From Protea cynaroides (lineage: Eukaryota; Streptophyta; Magnoliopsida; Proteales; Proteaceae), in contig CM053275.1 in NCBI GenBank assembly GCA_028583415.1, positions 80,685,850 through 80,749,849 on the forward strand: a stretch of DNA of 64,000 nt, written 5' to 3'. Shown here piece after piece: positions 33,041 to 45,500 of this stretch. Each line of letters begins with the position of its first letter. The first letter of the stretch is position 1. The notes beneath the pieces were generated by a model that searched no databases, was not told the origin of the DNA, and saw only the letters and a program-made list of their open reading frames with translations. Position numbers and translations under genes: made by a program.

Positions 33041-34655
33041 GGAGAGGTTAACACAACTGCAGCAATGTGTACTACAGGAAAAGTGTTCAATCATGGTAAT
33101 GAGCAGTTCGTAATAGATGCACCGGGTGAATCAGCCAACCAAGGGTTTATTCATTGATTTTCAAATATGTTCGCAACGTTGAAGATTGTACCTGATATAA
33201 TTGATGAAGTGAAAGTAGCTATTAGATCAGATCTTTATCTGAGAATGGTACAAGAAGACATCGAAAAAGGTAGGACTATTCCTGAGTTCACCTTAGATGA
33301 TGAAAAGGTACTGAAGTACAAAGGAAGAGTATGTGTTCCTAAAACAGAAAACGTGGACATTAGACACCGACTAATGAAGGAAGCTCATACCACCGCCTAT
33401 TCGGTACATCCTGGAAGTACAAAGATGTATCATGAATTGAAGAAATTATATTGGTGGAGAGGAATGAAAGCTGATGTAGCTAAATTCGTGTCTCAATACC
33501 TAAATTGTCAAAGGGTGAAGGCTGAACGACAAAGACTTGTAGGACTGTTGTAGCCGCTGCCAGAACTAGCATGGAAATGGGACTGCATCACTATGGACTT
33601 CGTCACCGGGTTACCATTGACTCCTCGAGTAATTGACGTGGTCTGGGTAATTGTAGATCGTCTGACTAAGACAGCTCGCTTTATAGCAATACAACCTCAG
33701 TATACACTAGAAAGGTTAGCCAAATTGTATGTGGATAATATTGTCAGACTACACGGTGTACCTGAAAGCATTGTGTCCTACAGAGACCCACGATTTACTT
33801 CAAAGTTTTGGGAAGGATTGCAGAAGGCTATGGGTACAACATTGAAATTTAGTACTACATTCCATCCTCAGACAGACGGACAGTCGGAGCGTACCATTCA
33901 GATTTTAGAAGACATGCTCCGAGCCTGTGTCATCGATTTTAAAGGATCATGGGATGAAAAATTACCATTGATTGAGTTCGCTTATACCAACAGCTATCAG
34001 GCTACTATACAGATGTCATCTTATGAAGCACTGTATGGGAGGAAGTGTCAAACTCCTTTGTTCTGGAATGAAGTTGGTGAACGCAGCATCGTTGGACCAG
34101 AATTTATTGAGAGACCTGTCGAGTAGTCGACATTATCAAGGAAAGAGTTAGAACGGCTCAGAATCGTCAGAAACAGTACGCAGATACTCGAAGTCGAAAC
34201 CTTGAATTTGTCATAGGTGATAAGGTATTTTTGAAAGTATCACCTATGCGGGGTTTAAAACGATTCGGACAAAAAGGGAAGCTAAGTCCGAGATATGTCG
34301 GGCCATATGAGATTCTAGCCAAACGTGGAAAAGTGGCTTATCAGTTAGCACTACCACCATCTATGTCAAGTGTGCATGACAATTTCATATCTCCTTATTA
34401 AAGAAGTATGTTAGAGATCCAACGTACGTTTTGATAGCAGATCCACCAGATTTAACTGATGATTTGACATTCGAAGTATCACCAACTGAGATCACAAGTC
34501 GAAAGGTTCAACGTCTACGCAACCGTGACATATACTATGTTAAAGTCACCTAGAGAAGCCGAGATATAGAAGAGATCACATGGGAAGAAGAGAATGCTAT
34601 GCGGAAGTAATATCCTCACCTTTTCGACTCGGAAGGTATGTACAAATTTCGAGGA
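33041..34655 (+). pseudogene. Integrase with chromodomain-like tail, element B
   Basis: Pieces at 33167-33553 and 33593-34126, then broken frame to about 34655. The zinc region ends YLNCQRVK (first Cys of the CxxC lost). The catalytic core has MDFVTGLPLTP and the Glu in SERTIQILEDM, but the second catalytic Asp is Tyr (SYRDPRF, about 33777). The C-terminal GDKVFLKVSPMRGLKRF and chromodomain-like ITWEEENAM blocks are visible up to about 34600. Confidence 0.88.
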
Positions 34656-34667
34656 CGAAATTTTTAA

Positions 34668-34682
34668 TAAGAAGGGGGGAGT
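34668..34682 (+). promoter_or_regulatory. Polypurine tract of element B
   Basis: 'taagaaggggggagt' directly before the 3' LTR TG. Confidence 0.8.
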
Positions 34683-36905
34683 TGTAAGACCCGTATCAAA
34701 CTAACCGGTCTTACCATCTTGTACCAGGTCTACCTATCATGGTCTAGCCAAGTGGGCCAAGTGTGTGAAGGAAATCACAAGACCAAGTATGAGTTTGACC
34801 CAAAAACAGTAAATATGAGGGTAGGGTCGCATGCCTAAACAGGTAGGGTCGACCCCACCTCAACAGAAGTCCAACCTATGATTTTCTAGTCGTAGGGTCG
34901 CATGACTAGAAAAACGTAGGGTCGACGGATCCTGCGACCCTACGTGCAACCCTACGATGACAGACAGAAACCGTAAATTATGAAACTTTTCTAATTTCAA
35001 AGGGTTCTTTCCTAAACTCAGTGGGACTTATTTTGGAGGGTTTTCCTCTATAAAAAGGATGTCCCTTAGCCTCTTTCACTCCTTTTAGAACCCTAATTGA
35101 AAGTGAGAGAAAGAGAAGGAGAAGGAAAAGAAGAAGAGAAGGAAAATTGAAGAAAAGACTAAGGAAGAGGAGGAATTTCAGAGGAACCTCTGAATCTCAG
35201 CCAACTTTAGGTATGAGTTTAATTCCCTTCATAAATTAAGAGCCTAGAATGGAATATGAATAAGTTAGGATTAGGAGAAACCCAAATCATCTATCCATAG
35301 ATGAGTTTCAAAGGAATCCATGGAAGTAATCATTATAGGCAATAGAAAGTATGTAAAAATCATAGTTATGAGCCATAGAACAATCTTAGAATGGACCTAC
35401 GAGACCACAAGATCGATCACATGCCCTCGAGAAGTCCCAGGAAGGGTGTGGTCTCACGTAGGGTCGATTGATAACCGACCCCACGTCCGACCCTACACTC
35501 TAGGGTCGATTGGTAACCGACCCTAGGTGCTACCTTACCTGCGACCATATGATTTCAGCTAGTCTAAATTTGTTGGAATTAATTCTAATTAAAATCTATT
35601 GACTTGTTAGGCCTTCCTAGTGATTTAAAGGTGATTCATAAAGCTTGAACGAGGTCTTCACTCAATCAAAGGTGAGGGAACAAGACCTAAACTAATTGGT
35701 TAATAATAAACTACTTTCGTTTATTGAGTCCAATACCATGTATGATTCTATGATTCTATGATTGTAATGTGCACATCACATGTCATCTGCTATTCCTGTT
35801 ATTACTGTTCATGCATATTTAGTTCAGTTTATTTATAACATGATGATGATTATGATGCTAGGAATAGGCATGTGAATGTATGTGTATGGTTAGTGTGCTT
35901 GATGCGAGTGGAGCATCAGGGGGAGGACGTGACACTGTGGTTCATCCTGGTCACCACACTCTAGCTCTATCTCTACTCAAGTCTTGTCCACTAGCATCGT
36001 CATATCGCTATTACCTTAGCAGAACTATTACGTCGTAGGGCATCAGGGGAGGTGGTCTCGGACCGTGTAGTCTCTTACTCTGTTAGGGGGCGTTAGCTCT
36101 ATCTCTATGGACGTATTGAGGGATGCTGGGGTGAGGCCTTGGATACACTGTTTGACATTAGGATTGATTAGTTGCGAGCCCAATTTGCATGCCCTCGCCA
36201 ACAGGGGCTTACGTGTTGGTATGGGTAGAGCATCAGGGGAAGTGTGATGCGATGCGGTCCTAAGCACTTTAGCTCTATCTCTATTCCATGGTAGGTGCAT
36301 GTGGGGGCGGCAATGGTGTTTGATCCGTTGGGCAGTTCCACACATTCGTGTATAGAGGTGCGGCAGCCACCTATCCTTTCTATAGCACATTGCAAACTTA
36401 TGAACCAGACCAAAGATATAAATTGTATGCATGCATATGTTTGTTGCATTGTTTTGTTCGTTCACTGAGCCGTGATGTGTGCTCACCCTTTCGACGTCGA
36501 ATGCTTTTAGTTGATGATGCAGGTACCATGGTTGAAGACTACATGAATGCTTCTATGTATGGACATGCGGCGGTGATGGACGCTGAATTTATGATGGAGT
36601 CGCATGATTCGTCATGCTAGTACAACTCTTGTGTTTTCGATTAGAATGTTATTCAATTTATAAAGACGATGTAATTGATTAAATATTTTATTTTGTCTTA
36701 GTCAATGGAGAATAATTGGATAATTTATTATTTTATAATTGTTAGACTCTCAGTTCATTAGTATAAAGACTTCCGCTATTGTGTATTTACTCTGATTATT
36801 GTTGTGGATGTGTATGGTTTAAGCAAACGGACACAGTCTATTCGAGATCCTGGTTAAACCGTTGGTTAATTAGCGGTTCATCACACCATTCTGAGTAGTG
36901 CGGAA
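34683..36905 (+). repeat. 3' LTR of element B, short at its end
   Basis: Starts TGTAAGACCC. Keeps motif clusters (34821-34960, 35411-35540), a TATA-like site near 35050, and donor TTTAG|GTATGAG at 35211. It ends at ...GCGGAA followed at once by the CCCTC duplication, so about 13 terminal bases present in the 5' LTR (through GTGTGACA) are missing. Confidence 0.88.
36513..36620 (+). pseudogene. LTR Cys-motif segment of B 3' LTR, truncated by a stop
   Basis: Same frame as the other copies, but GAG in the SCEC motif became TAG, so it ends at SSC. Confidence 0.4.
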
Positions 36906-36910
36906 CCCTC

Positions 36911-37766
36911 AGCCGTCGGCCTTCTTATTTTCCCTTCTTCACATCTGTCTCCTTGATCCCACTCTCAAACCCAACCGATAACCTGGATCTAAAATCAGAT
37001 CACCTAGACCTTCTTCTCGAAATCTTCTCTCTGAGAAACCCCAAGAAATCCCCAAATATCCACTTACCTCCACTCACTAGCCTAGCCGTCGGCCTTCCTC
37101 TCCTCCATGATTTTCCCCAAAATCCGCCCTTCCTCTCTTCTGATTTGATTTTTTTCACTCCCTTTGCTTCTGTCCGCCCTTCCTCTTTGCCGATTTTTTT
37201 TTCTCCTGTCGATTGCCGATAATAAACTGAGATATCAGAAAAGCCCCCTCGGGTTCCCCAATTTCCTGTCGAATCCTCTCACCTCTAACCGCTGACAATC
37301 GCCTTGCAACTCCTATTTTTTCTCCTCTTTCTCCGGCCCTCTCTCTCCCTTTGAAAGCTAGCTGCCGACCTCCGTAGCCAAAATCAAAAGAAAAAAACCC
37401 TTCTCCCTCTCTATTTTTCTTTTCTCCTCCCCCCCCCTCTTCTTCTCCAAATCTTTGGTCCTTCTTATTCTTGTTCTGGGTAGCATCCCAACTATGAGGT
37501 GTCGATGGGAGAGGGTAGAGGCGGCCACAGCTGGGGGTAGCTAGTAGGCCTGGTGGTTTTTGGGGGAGGGGTTTTAGGGAGAAGAGTGGAGGTGTCGACC
37601 TCCCCTCTTCCCCTGCAACTCTCTCCCTCACCGCCTCTCTCTGCGATTTTTTTTTTCTTCTCATCTCTTCGATCCCTTTTTTTAGGGATCTCGATTTTCT
37701 TTTTTTTTTTCTTTTTTTTTTTTCATTTTGTACCCAAATTGCCCCCACCCTTTTTTTTCTTTTACG

Positions 37767-37856
<90 letters not shown>

Positions 37857-37985
37857 CATGATCATTTTTATTTATTTATTATTATATATACTATTTTTTC
37901 TTTTTTACTGATACACCTCTCTCGTTGCGTATGGTGCCCCAATGAGAGCGGAGATCCTCGTGGTGGCAAAATCGGGGTACTGATA
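36911..37985 (-). repeat. Proposed 5' LTR of element E, segment 3, with AT microsatellite
   Basis: CT-rich DNA, then pyrimidine runs and an (AT)n tract at about 37770-37852. The far end on minus reads as a GAGAGAGGTGTATCAGT-type leader and a CAGTACCCCGATTTTGCCA start, which from memory resembles Tat/Ogre LTR starts. The boundary is uncertain by about 20 bp. Open frames here are simple-repeat artefacts. Confidence 0.35.
37768..37852. repeat. (AT)n microsatellite
   Basis: About 85 bp of uninterrupted AT dinucleotides following poly-T runs. Likely length-variable. Confidence 0.95.
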
Positions 37986-38652
37986 GAAAATTAGTGGAAA
38001 CAAATTATCCAAACTCGATTGAATCTTGAGTTTCAGATTCTAATGAATCGATGTTTGCTTGAGTTTCAGTTTCTGATGAATTATCCAAACTTCGGTTGTT
38101 AAATAATCATCATAATAAACCCATAAAAAATCACTAAAATTCAATGTTTGGTTGAGTTTACAAGGAAAGCCAGATGCCGATCATCACAATCGATGGAGTA
38201 GAAATCGAAATTATTAAAAAACACATATTTCCACGCATTATTCTTCTTCTAAAGACTAGATCGAAGACAAATCCTCCCTCCTCCGCCTCATTCACGCAAA
38301 AGCCCTGTTTTCTCTTCTTCGTTTTCTTGTTTGATTTCTCTTTCAATTGCTTGGAATTTAAAAGATTCAGCGGAATCAGAGGTTCTGTCTTTGTGTATAA
38401 CAAAATCTGAGAAAATAGATTTGGATCTAAAGCAGAATAAGAAGAATAAGAACAGATCTGGCCTAATCTATAGAAATGAAGATGCATTCGAAGATCAGTT
38501 GCGTGAGTCCTTCATTGCTTAACAGAAAAAGAGATAGGTCGCCTCGATTAAAAGGCAAGTGAATAGTTTGAAGTGTTCTGTGAAAGGATTTGTAAAAGGA
38601 TCGAAGATTGTAAGGATCGTTTCTGAACCATCAAATTTTCAAGGGAAGAGAA
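37986..38652. other. Intergenic or 5' flank upstream of the CML relic
   Basis: AT-rich unique-looking DNA. Short open frames at 38174-38410 and 38331-38522 show no protein-like motif. 38280-38400 is CT-rich, like a plant 5' UTR; it may be leader of the relic that follows. Confidence 0.4.
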
Positions 38653-38847
38653 ATGAGAGGGCAGGAGCCGGTAAAACTTGATGATGAACAGATTGCAGAG
38701 TTACGGGAGATATTCTGCTCTTTCGATCAGAACAACGACATAAGCTTAACACAGTTGGAACTTGGATTGCTCCTAAAAAAGCAGGAACATCAAATGGGCT
38801 TGGGTGATTCGGGAGCTCTTCTCAAAGCAGAGGGGACTAGGGCTTGA
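38653..38847 (+). pseudogene. Truncated calmodulin-like (CML) EF-hand relic
   Basis: 64 codons. Residues 1-43 closely follow plant CML N-termini: KLDDEQIAELREIF, then a first EF-hand loop DQNNDISLTQLE and the LELGLLLKK helix. The loop's usual Gly at position 6 is Ile, which should weaken Ca2+ binding. After residue 43 the sequence is unrelated (QEHQMGLGDSG...) and stops, so EF-hands 2-4 are missing (CMLs are typically about 150 residues). Either a truncated duplicate or a pseudogene. The upstream leader looks transcribed-like but this cannot be shown. Confidence 0.65.
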
Positions 38848-39458
38848 ATGAGAATGAACACGAGAGAGAGAGTGAAATTTCTCATGAGGGATATGTTACA
38901 TTTGAAGGATAAATTAGTAAAAGAACATAATTTTATAATTTTATAATTTATAATTTGAGGGGTAAAATTGTATTTTAATAAATTTAATGATTTTCGTCAG
39001 TTAAGTGGACCTATGTGATGTTTTTACATTCTTGTGGGTGTAGATGATGTTAGCAATCTTTGATGGGGTCTAGATGAAATTTTTTCTTTAATGAAATATT
39101 GGCTTAATGGACTCTTATTGTTCCATTAGTGAGTTGGTTTGGTTTCAATCTTATTGATCCAATTTGGTTCGGACTTATTAAGTGGTCCTGTCCGGTTTCA
39201 ATTTTTTATCGGACTCTAAAAACACAACCCAAATCTTATCAAATAAGGTTCGATTTCAGTTAGGTCCGAACGGGTTGATTCTATTTTAGTTTTCAATTTG
39301 GATCCGATTTTTGACACCCCTACGTGACCGGACTGGGCCGAGCTAGTCCGGTCCATCGCTAGCTCTCCTTGTCACCGACTCACTGGTAATGGAGACGGGA
39401 GAGAGAGGGACAAGTGTTCTTGGAATAATTACACGGCATTTCTCTAACCCACGCGAAG
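38848..39458. other. Intergenic region between CML relic and UCH gene
   Basis: 38930-39000 is very AT-rich. 39120-39330 is rich in 'ggtttcaattt/ggttcgg' phrases and ends near 'tttttgacacccctacg', a texture common in small plant TIR elements, but I could not match a partner inverted end. No gene seen. The UCH promoter occupies the last part. Confidence 0.4.
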
Positions 39459-39466
39459 TATATAAG
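39459..39466 (+). promoter_or_regulatory. Probable TATA box of the UCH gene
   Basis: TATATAAG, 109 bp before the ATG, leaving room for a start site about 30 bp downstream and a leader of roughly 80 nt. Confidence 0.6.
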
Positions 39467-39574
39467 GAGTAGAACCCCATAACTCAAGCACACCTTTGAA
39501 CGCGATTGTTTGCAGTCGGTTTCTTCTTTCAGTACTGGAAATTCCCGCTTTGCATTGTCTTCCAGTTCCTGCCC

Positions 39575-42500
39575 ATGGCTGCTCCAAACGAAAACCCTTC
39601 CACTAAGAAATGGCTGCCTCTCGAAGCCAACCCTGATATCATGAACCAGGTCTATCTCTCTTTCTCTCTCGCTGCATGTGTGTGTTTGTTCTGAAACTAT
39701 TGGAATATATTGAGGTTCTCTACTTTACTCGCAGCGCATTTTTTCTTTTCATATTAGGTTTTGTAGTTTCTCCGATGCCTAACATGATCGAAAATTTTTA
39801 GTCTGAGTATCATGATATTTTTGTCGAATGTATAGGTCTGTTAACTTGAAAATTTTAAGTGATAGCGTTGCCATTAGGTTTGAAAGTGTGATTGAACCGA
39901 GGCAAAAATGAAACTGTAGTGGTATCAGAACTTTAATTTATACTTTGGATGATATGCAGTTTCTATGGGGCTTAGGTCTGCCAGTTGAAGAAGCAGAGTT
40001 CTATGACGTGTATGGTTTGGATGATGAACTATTGGAAATGGTTCCCAAACCTGTGAAAGCTGTGCTTTTCCTTTATCCCCTTACAGCTGAGGTATGAATC
40101 TCTGGTCTTCTCATTCAAATTTGTAGGTTCCCCCGGGCGGTGTTTAGATGCAGGCAGTTTTTGGTTCTTTTGGAATCAAAATTATTGGTTGCCTTGCCTA
40201 TTCCTGTCCTTATGCCTCACCAAATTAATCTCACCGAACCAATTTAGTTTGATGAACTGAATGAGATGCCATTTGTTTTCAGACTGAAGCAGAGAGATTG
40301 TCAGAGAAAGAGGGTGTGAAGAAGGTACATACATTTGAATTATGTTTGTGCATTTCAAATGTTGTTTTTAGAAGTTGTTCCCAACCCTCCTGATGCAGGC
40401 CAAAAAGAAAATACAAAATAAGGAAGAAATGAATTTGAATTTATTGCAAAATGAAGAAAGAAATATAGGATAGAGGGGACCACATAACCCAAGAAAACCA
40501 CTTAACCCTGGGATCTATTGGGGATTCACTCAATCCAAGCTTGGGATTCACTCACCTTTGGAGGACCTCAACTCACCATGGGAGTTCACACTGGTACACC
40601 CACAATTCCAAAAATAAAAATTGTTGAATTAGAAAAAGAATGAGAGAGATGGTTATTCTCCCACCATCCCAGCTTTATTTATAATAAGAGAAATTACAAA
40701 CAAATAGGAACTCTAGAGAGACTAGGAGTCCCAGTTAGAGTAGGAGTCCCAATTAACTAAGGAAGGGAAATAAATAAATAATAAAAAATTACATGAACAC
40801 TACACTCCCCTCAAGTTGGTGTATATATATCAGACATGCACAACTTGGATAATAATGGGTGAAACTGCTTCCCTGGGAGCCATTTGGTAAAGATGTTAGC
40901 CACTTGATCACTTGACTGAATAAGGAACACAGATCTGGCCACTATCCAATTTTTTCTTGATAAAGGGACAATCAATTTTCACATGCTTAGTCCTATCATG
41001 CTGAATTGGATTGTGAGCAATACTGATTGCAGCTTTATTGTCACAAAATAACCTCATAGGCTGGGTAGTATGGATACCCAGATCCTTTAGTAATCCCTGC
41101 AACCATAACAACTCGCATATTACCTGAGCCATAGCTCTAAACTCGGCCTCTGCACTGGAACGGGCTACCACATTATGCTTCAGATTTTCTATCTGGATTT
41201 CCTGCCTAGTCTACATCAGTGTAGGCATCAACTCTGAGATGACACTGAGAAGAAATTAGAATTCCTTTTCTAGGAGTAGATTTCAGATAGTGCAATATGC
41301 GGAGAACTGCATCCATATGGGAAGTATATGGGTCATGCATAAATTGACTCACCAAACTTACTGCAAAAGCAATATCAGGTTGAGTGTGGGCCAGTATATC
41401 AACTTTCCAACTAACCGTTGGTACTGTTCCTTATCAACTGATGTACCAGCCTTTTCTGGCAGCCTGGTATTAGGATCAATTGGTATTTCACAAGGTCGAC
41501 ACCCTAAGAGACCGGTCTCTGAAAGAAGATCAAGTATGTACTTTCGCTGAGACAAATAGATACCTCTTGTATAGCGTGCAAGCTCAATCTCAAGGAAATA
41601 TCTCAATTTTCCTAGGTCTTTACTTCAAACTCCTTTCGCAAGAAGATCTTCAAGTGTCTAATTTCTTCATCATCATTGCCTGTAATCACAATGTCATTTA
41701 CTTATACTATATGAATAGTGATTTTCCCGTCCCTCTACTTAATGAATAATATGTGATCAGCATTGCTTTGTTTGTAACCTACAGAGGTCATTACTCTGTG
41801 AAACCTCCTGAACCAGGCCCTAGGTGATTGCTTGAGCCCATAGAGGGATCGTTTTAGTTTGCACACCTTTCCTTCAAGGGCTGTTGCTGTAAACCCTAAA
41901 GGAATATCCATGTATACTTCCTTAGCTAACTCCCCTTGGAAGAATCCATTCTTGACGTTTAGTTGCTGAAGATCCCAATCAAAGTGTATTGCACAGGCTA
42001 GTATGACACAAATAGTAGTCATTTTGCCACAAGAGCAAATGTCTCATGATAATCGGTCCCATAAGTCTAAGTGAATCTACGGGCTGTTAACCTGACCTTG
42101 TATCTATCTATAGCATAGTTGTCAAGGCGACAAGGCGATCCAAGGTGTTCGGGGCCATCATGGGCACCTAGGTGCCTAAGCGCCTCCTATGCGTTGCCTA
42201 AGCGACCAAGGCGTTCCCATTGTATTTTTTTTATTTCTAAAATATTAATGCTATATTAATGTTTATATATATAAATAAATATTTATATATATATAAATAA
42301 TCAATATTTAAGACATAACTTAATTAATATGAGAAAACCAACAAGGCAACAACTAATGAATAAAGTATAGGATATAAAAAAACATATTTATGACTAACAT
42401 TTGCGTACTTCTAACAAATTTGACCGGAGTATAACTCTTTTAATGTAGTTTAGATTTTAGCAATCTCGAATTTGTTGCAAAGCTAGCATAATCAGCTTTC

Positions 42501-45500
42501 CAACAAATCTGAGATTGCTTAAATCCGAGTTATAATGAAGGAGTTACACTTCGGTCAAACCTTGTTCGGAGTACGTAAATGTTGTTTAAAGTCGTTTGAA
42601 TGTAAATTATTTTTTGGGCATCAAAGCAAGAGATTATTTTGGCACGTTTTTGGTGTTTAGTGATGCTTTACTATAATAAGATTTATGAAATTTTTATATT
42701 TGGAAAAAAGCCTAGCATTTGGAAGTTGAAAATCACCGCTGCACCGAAAAATACGGTTTTTGTTCTTGAACTGGAGGGTTGACTTTTTATCCTTTTGAAA
42801 TTTAAATTTTAGACTATTTTTATTGGATTCAAATGGGGGTATTTGCTTATTTATGAATAATATCTTAAGTAAACGTTTATAAAATTAAAGAAACATTTAC
42901 TTAAATGATATTAGTCATAAATAAGTACTGTCTGATAAATGTTCTTCCTACCTAGCCTAATAAATCTTGTGAAGAAAAATCAGGAAAAAAAAAAAACATA
43001 AATAAGGCCCAAGGCATTCTGGGCATCCAAGGAGAGGCCCAGAGAGCCTGGGCGATCGCCTTTTCAACAGTAACAAGGTGCCCTGGTTCCCAGGCCCTTG
43101 GATCACGCCTGGACGCCTAGGCGACACCTTGACAACTATGATGAATGGTCCCGTCTTCTTTATGATTTACAGTAAAGATCTACTTACACCCAACATTCTT
43201 CTTCCCTGGTGGAAGATCAACTAGGTCCCAAGTCTCATTTTTCCTTAGGACAGTCATTTCCTCTACCATGGTTGCTTTCCATCTCGTATTTGCGATTGCA
43301 TCCTGCCAATGTTTGAGAATAGACATAGAAGACAAAGTAGAAACAAAAGCAAGATATGACGGAGACAATGATTTATAAGAAACATACTGAGATAGAAGAT
43401 GTTGTGTATAGGACCTAGTACCTTTATGAATAGCAATAGGTAAGTTTGACTCAAAGGCAAAAATATTACCAGATGGAAGGATCTCATTCTCTGAAATAGT
43501 TTCTGGATCCAGAGTTGGCGAAGGGATGTGTGTAGGTGCATTGATGGTGGTGGTCTTTCCCTGCTTGAGTCTGGTACGGCTATAGACTCGTAGGCGAGGT
43601 GTTTCCATGGGAAGTTGTTCAGTAGAGGGTGATGTAGGCTCCGTAGCAGGTATAGGAGGTGTAGGTTTAGTAGCAGGTGTAGGTGTAGTAGCAGGTGTAG
43701 GTGTAGTGTCTCCCTTTGAAGTGGAAGGGGAGGCATAGGCATAATAGGCCCATCTGCCTGAAGACTAGGCTTCCCCTGAAGATGGGACGTGGGGTAATAA
43801 GGAAGGTTCTCATAGAATATGACATCCATGGAGACGAAGGTGCGGCAGGTTGGCTGGTGGTAACATTTATAGCCTTTCTAGGCCGGAGAGTAGCCCAAGA
43901 AAAGGCAACAAAAACCACGGGGTTCAAGTTTTCCTGGAGAGTAGTGGTTGCGCACAGCATACGCAGCCAAAGATCTTAGGAGGAATAGTATGAAAGGCAT
44001 CGCTGAGAAAGTGTAAAGCAGAGTGATGATCCAAGACTGGGGTTGGAACGCGGTTAATAAGGTAAGCAAAGGTAAGTACGGCATCACTCCAATATTGTGG
44101 TAGTACATTGTGGGCAAACATCAATGCACGAGCCACTTCAAGGAGATGGTGATTCTTTCTTTTAGCCACTCCATTCTGAGCAGGAGTATCCATACAACTG
44201 GTTTGGTGCAAGATACCATAATCTGCCAGATATCTTTGAAACTCACCATCAAGATACTCTCTGCCATTGTTACTTCTGAGAATCTTTAAGAAAGCTTGAA
44301 ACTGAGTCTTAATCATCTGGTGGAATTGATGGAAACACTGAAACACTTCGGTTTTATTATGCAAAAGATAAACCCAAGTAGTTCTGGAATAACAATCTAT
44401 AAAAGTAACAAACCAACGGTGACTAATAATTGAATTTGTTTTGGCTGGTCTCCAAACATCAAAATGAATTAAATGGAAAGGAGTACTATTGCGTGTAAAT
44501 GTAAGACTATACGAAGAACGAGTTTGCTTAGCTAGAATACAAGCTTCGCAAAAAAACTCGTCTGGTTAGACTGGTTTACATTTATTTGCTAAAGAGGGAA
44601 AAATACTTGCTAAAACATTAAATGAGGGATGCTCAAGTCGTTGGTGCCATTGTTGGAGATCAAAGGACGCCGAATAGAGTTGGTGTACTGGGCTTAGGAA
44701 AGCTAAAACTGACTTGGAATACCTTCCTCAAGCAAATACAGAGTGCCTAAAGAATCTGATTGTTTTGCAGTGGAACCGTGGGATCAACAACCTGATGAGC
44801 TTCAGTCTGATGTGCCTGTGAGCCCTTGAAAGTCTTATTTTTCTGCATAAGTTTGTCATGTCTCTTGGCTTCAAAGTCTCTTGGTTTCCCGTGGAGTTTC
44901 CAACATATGTCTTTAGTGTGCCAGGGTTTACCACAATGCTCACATTTCATTATATCTTTGGATGCAATAGGGCCCTTGGGAGGTGGAATAGATGTCTGGA
45001 GGGCAAACCTATCAAGAACAGAGGGTAATAACATTGTAGCTCTCCTTTGGTCTTCAAGCTGAACCATAGCATATGCCTGCTCTAGAGTAGGGAAATGATC
45101 CTTACTGAGGATTTATGAGTGAATAGATCAAGCTCAACATTTAATCTTGCCAGAAAGGTATAGATTCTGTATTTTTCTTCCCGTTTCTTAAACAGAGTGG
45201 CATCTTCTTCACACTTTGTGTGTATGGAATCATAAAAATTAATGACCTGCCAATGACTCCTCAACTGAGTATAATATTGTGACACAGTCAACTCCTTCTG
45301 TGTAGTTCCATGGATCTTTTTTTGTAGAGCATAACCTAAAGTATCATTCCCAACTTGGGAATATGTGTCATTTGCAGATTTCTAGATTTGAGCAGTAGTA
45401 TCTAATAATAAATATCCTTCGGCTATGGCAGGTTGCTTGGAGTTAAGGAGATATTGCATACATAAGGAATTCTCAGCATTCCATTTATCCAAAGATTCAT

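Larger units (their letters stand above)
22618..36905 (+). mobile_element. Element B: Tekay/Del-type retrotransposon, sister of A, with antisense gene and nested solo LTR
   Basis: 5' LTR 22618-24880, 3' LTR 34683-36905. CCCTC flanks both sides (22613-22617 and 36906-36910), a target duplication. Same internal order as A and the same primer site. The 5' end reads TATAAG instead of TGTAAG, and the 3' LTR lacks the last dozen or so bases. RT is interrupted by solo LTR 2. Many stops and indels: not autonomous. Confidence 0.92.

Noticed and set aside
37155..37865. Long minus-strand open frame with an Ile-Tyr repeat
   Set aside because: Produced by the (AT)n microsatellite and pyrimidine tracts; no protein-like region.
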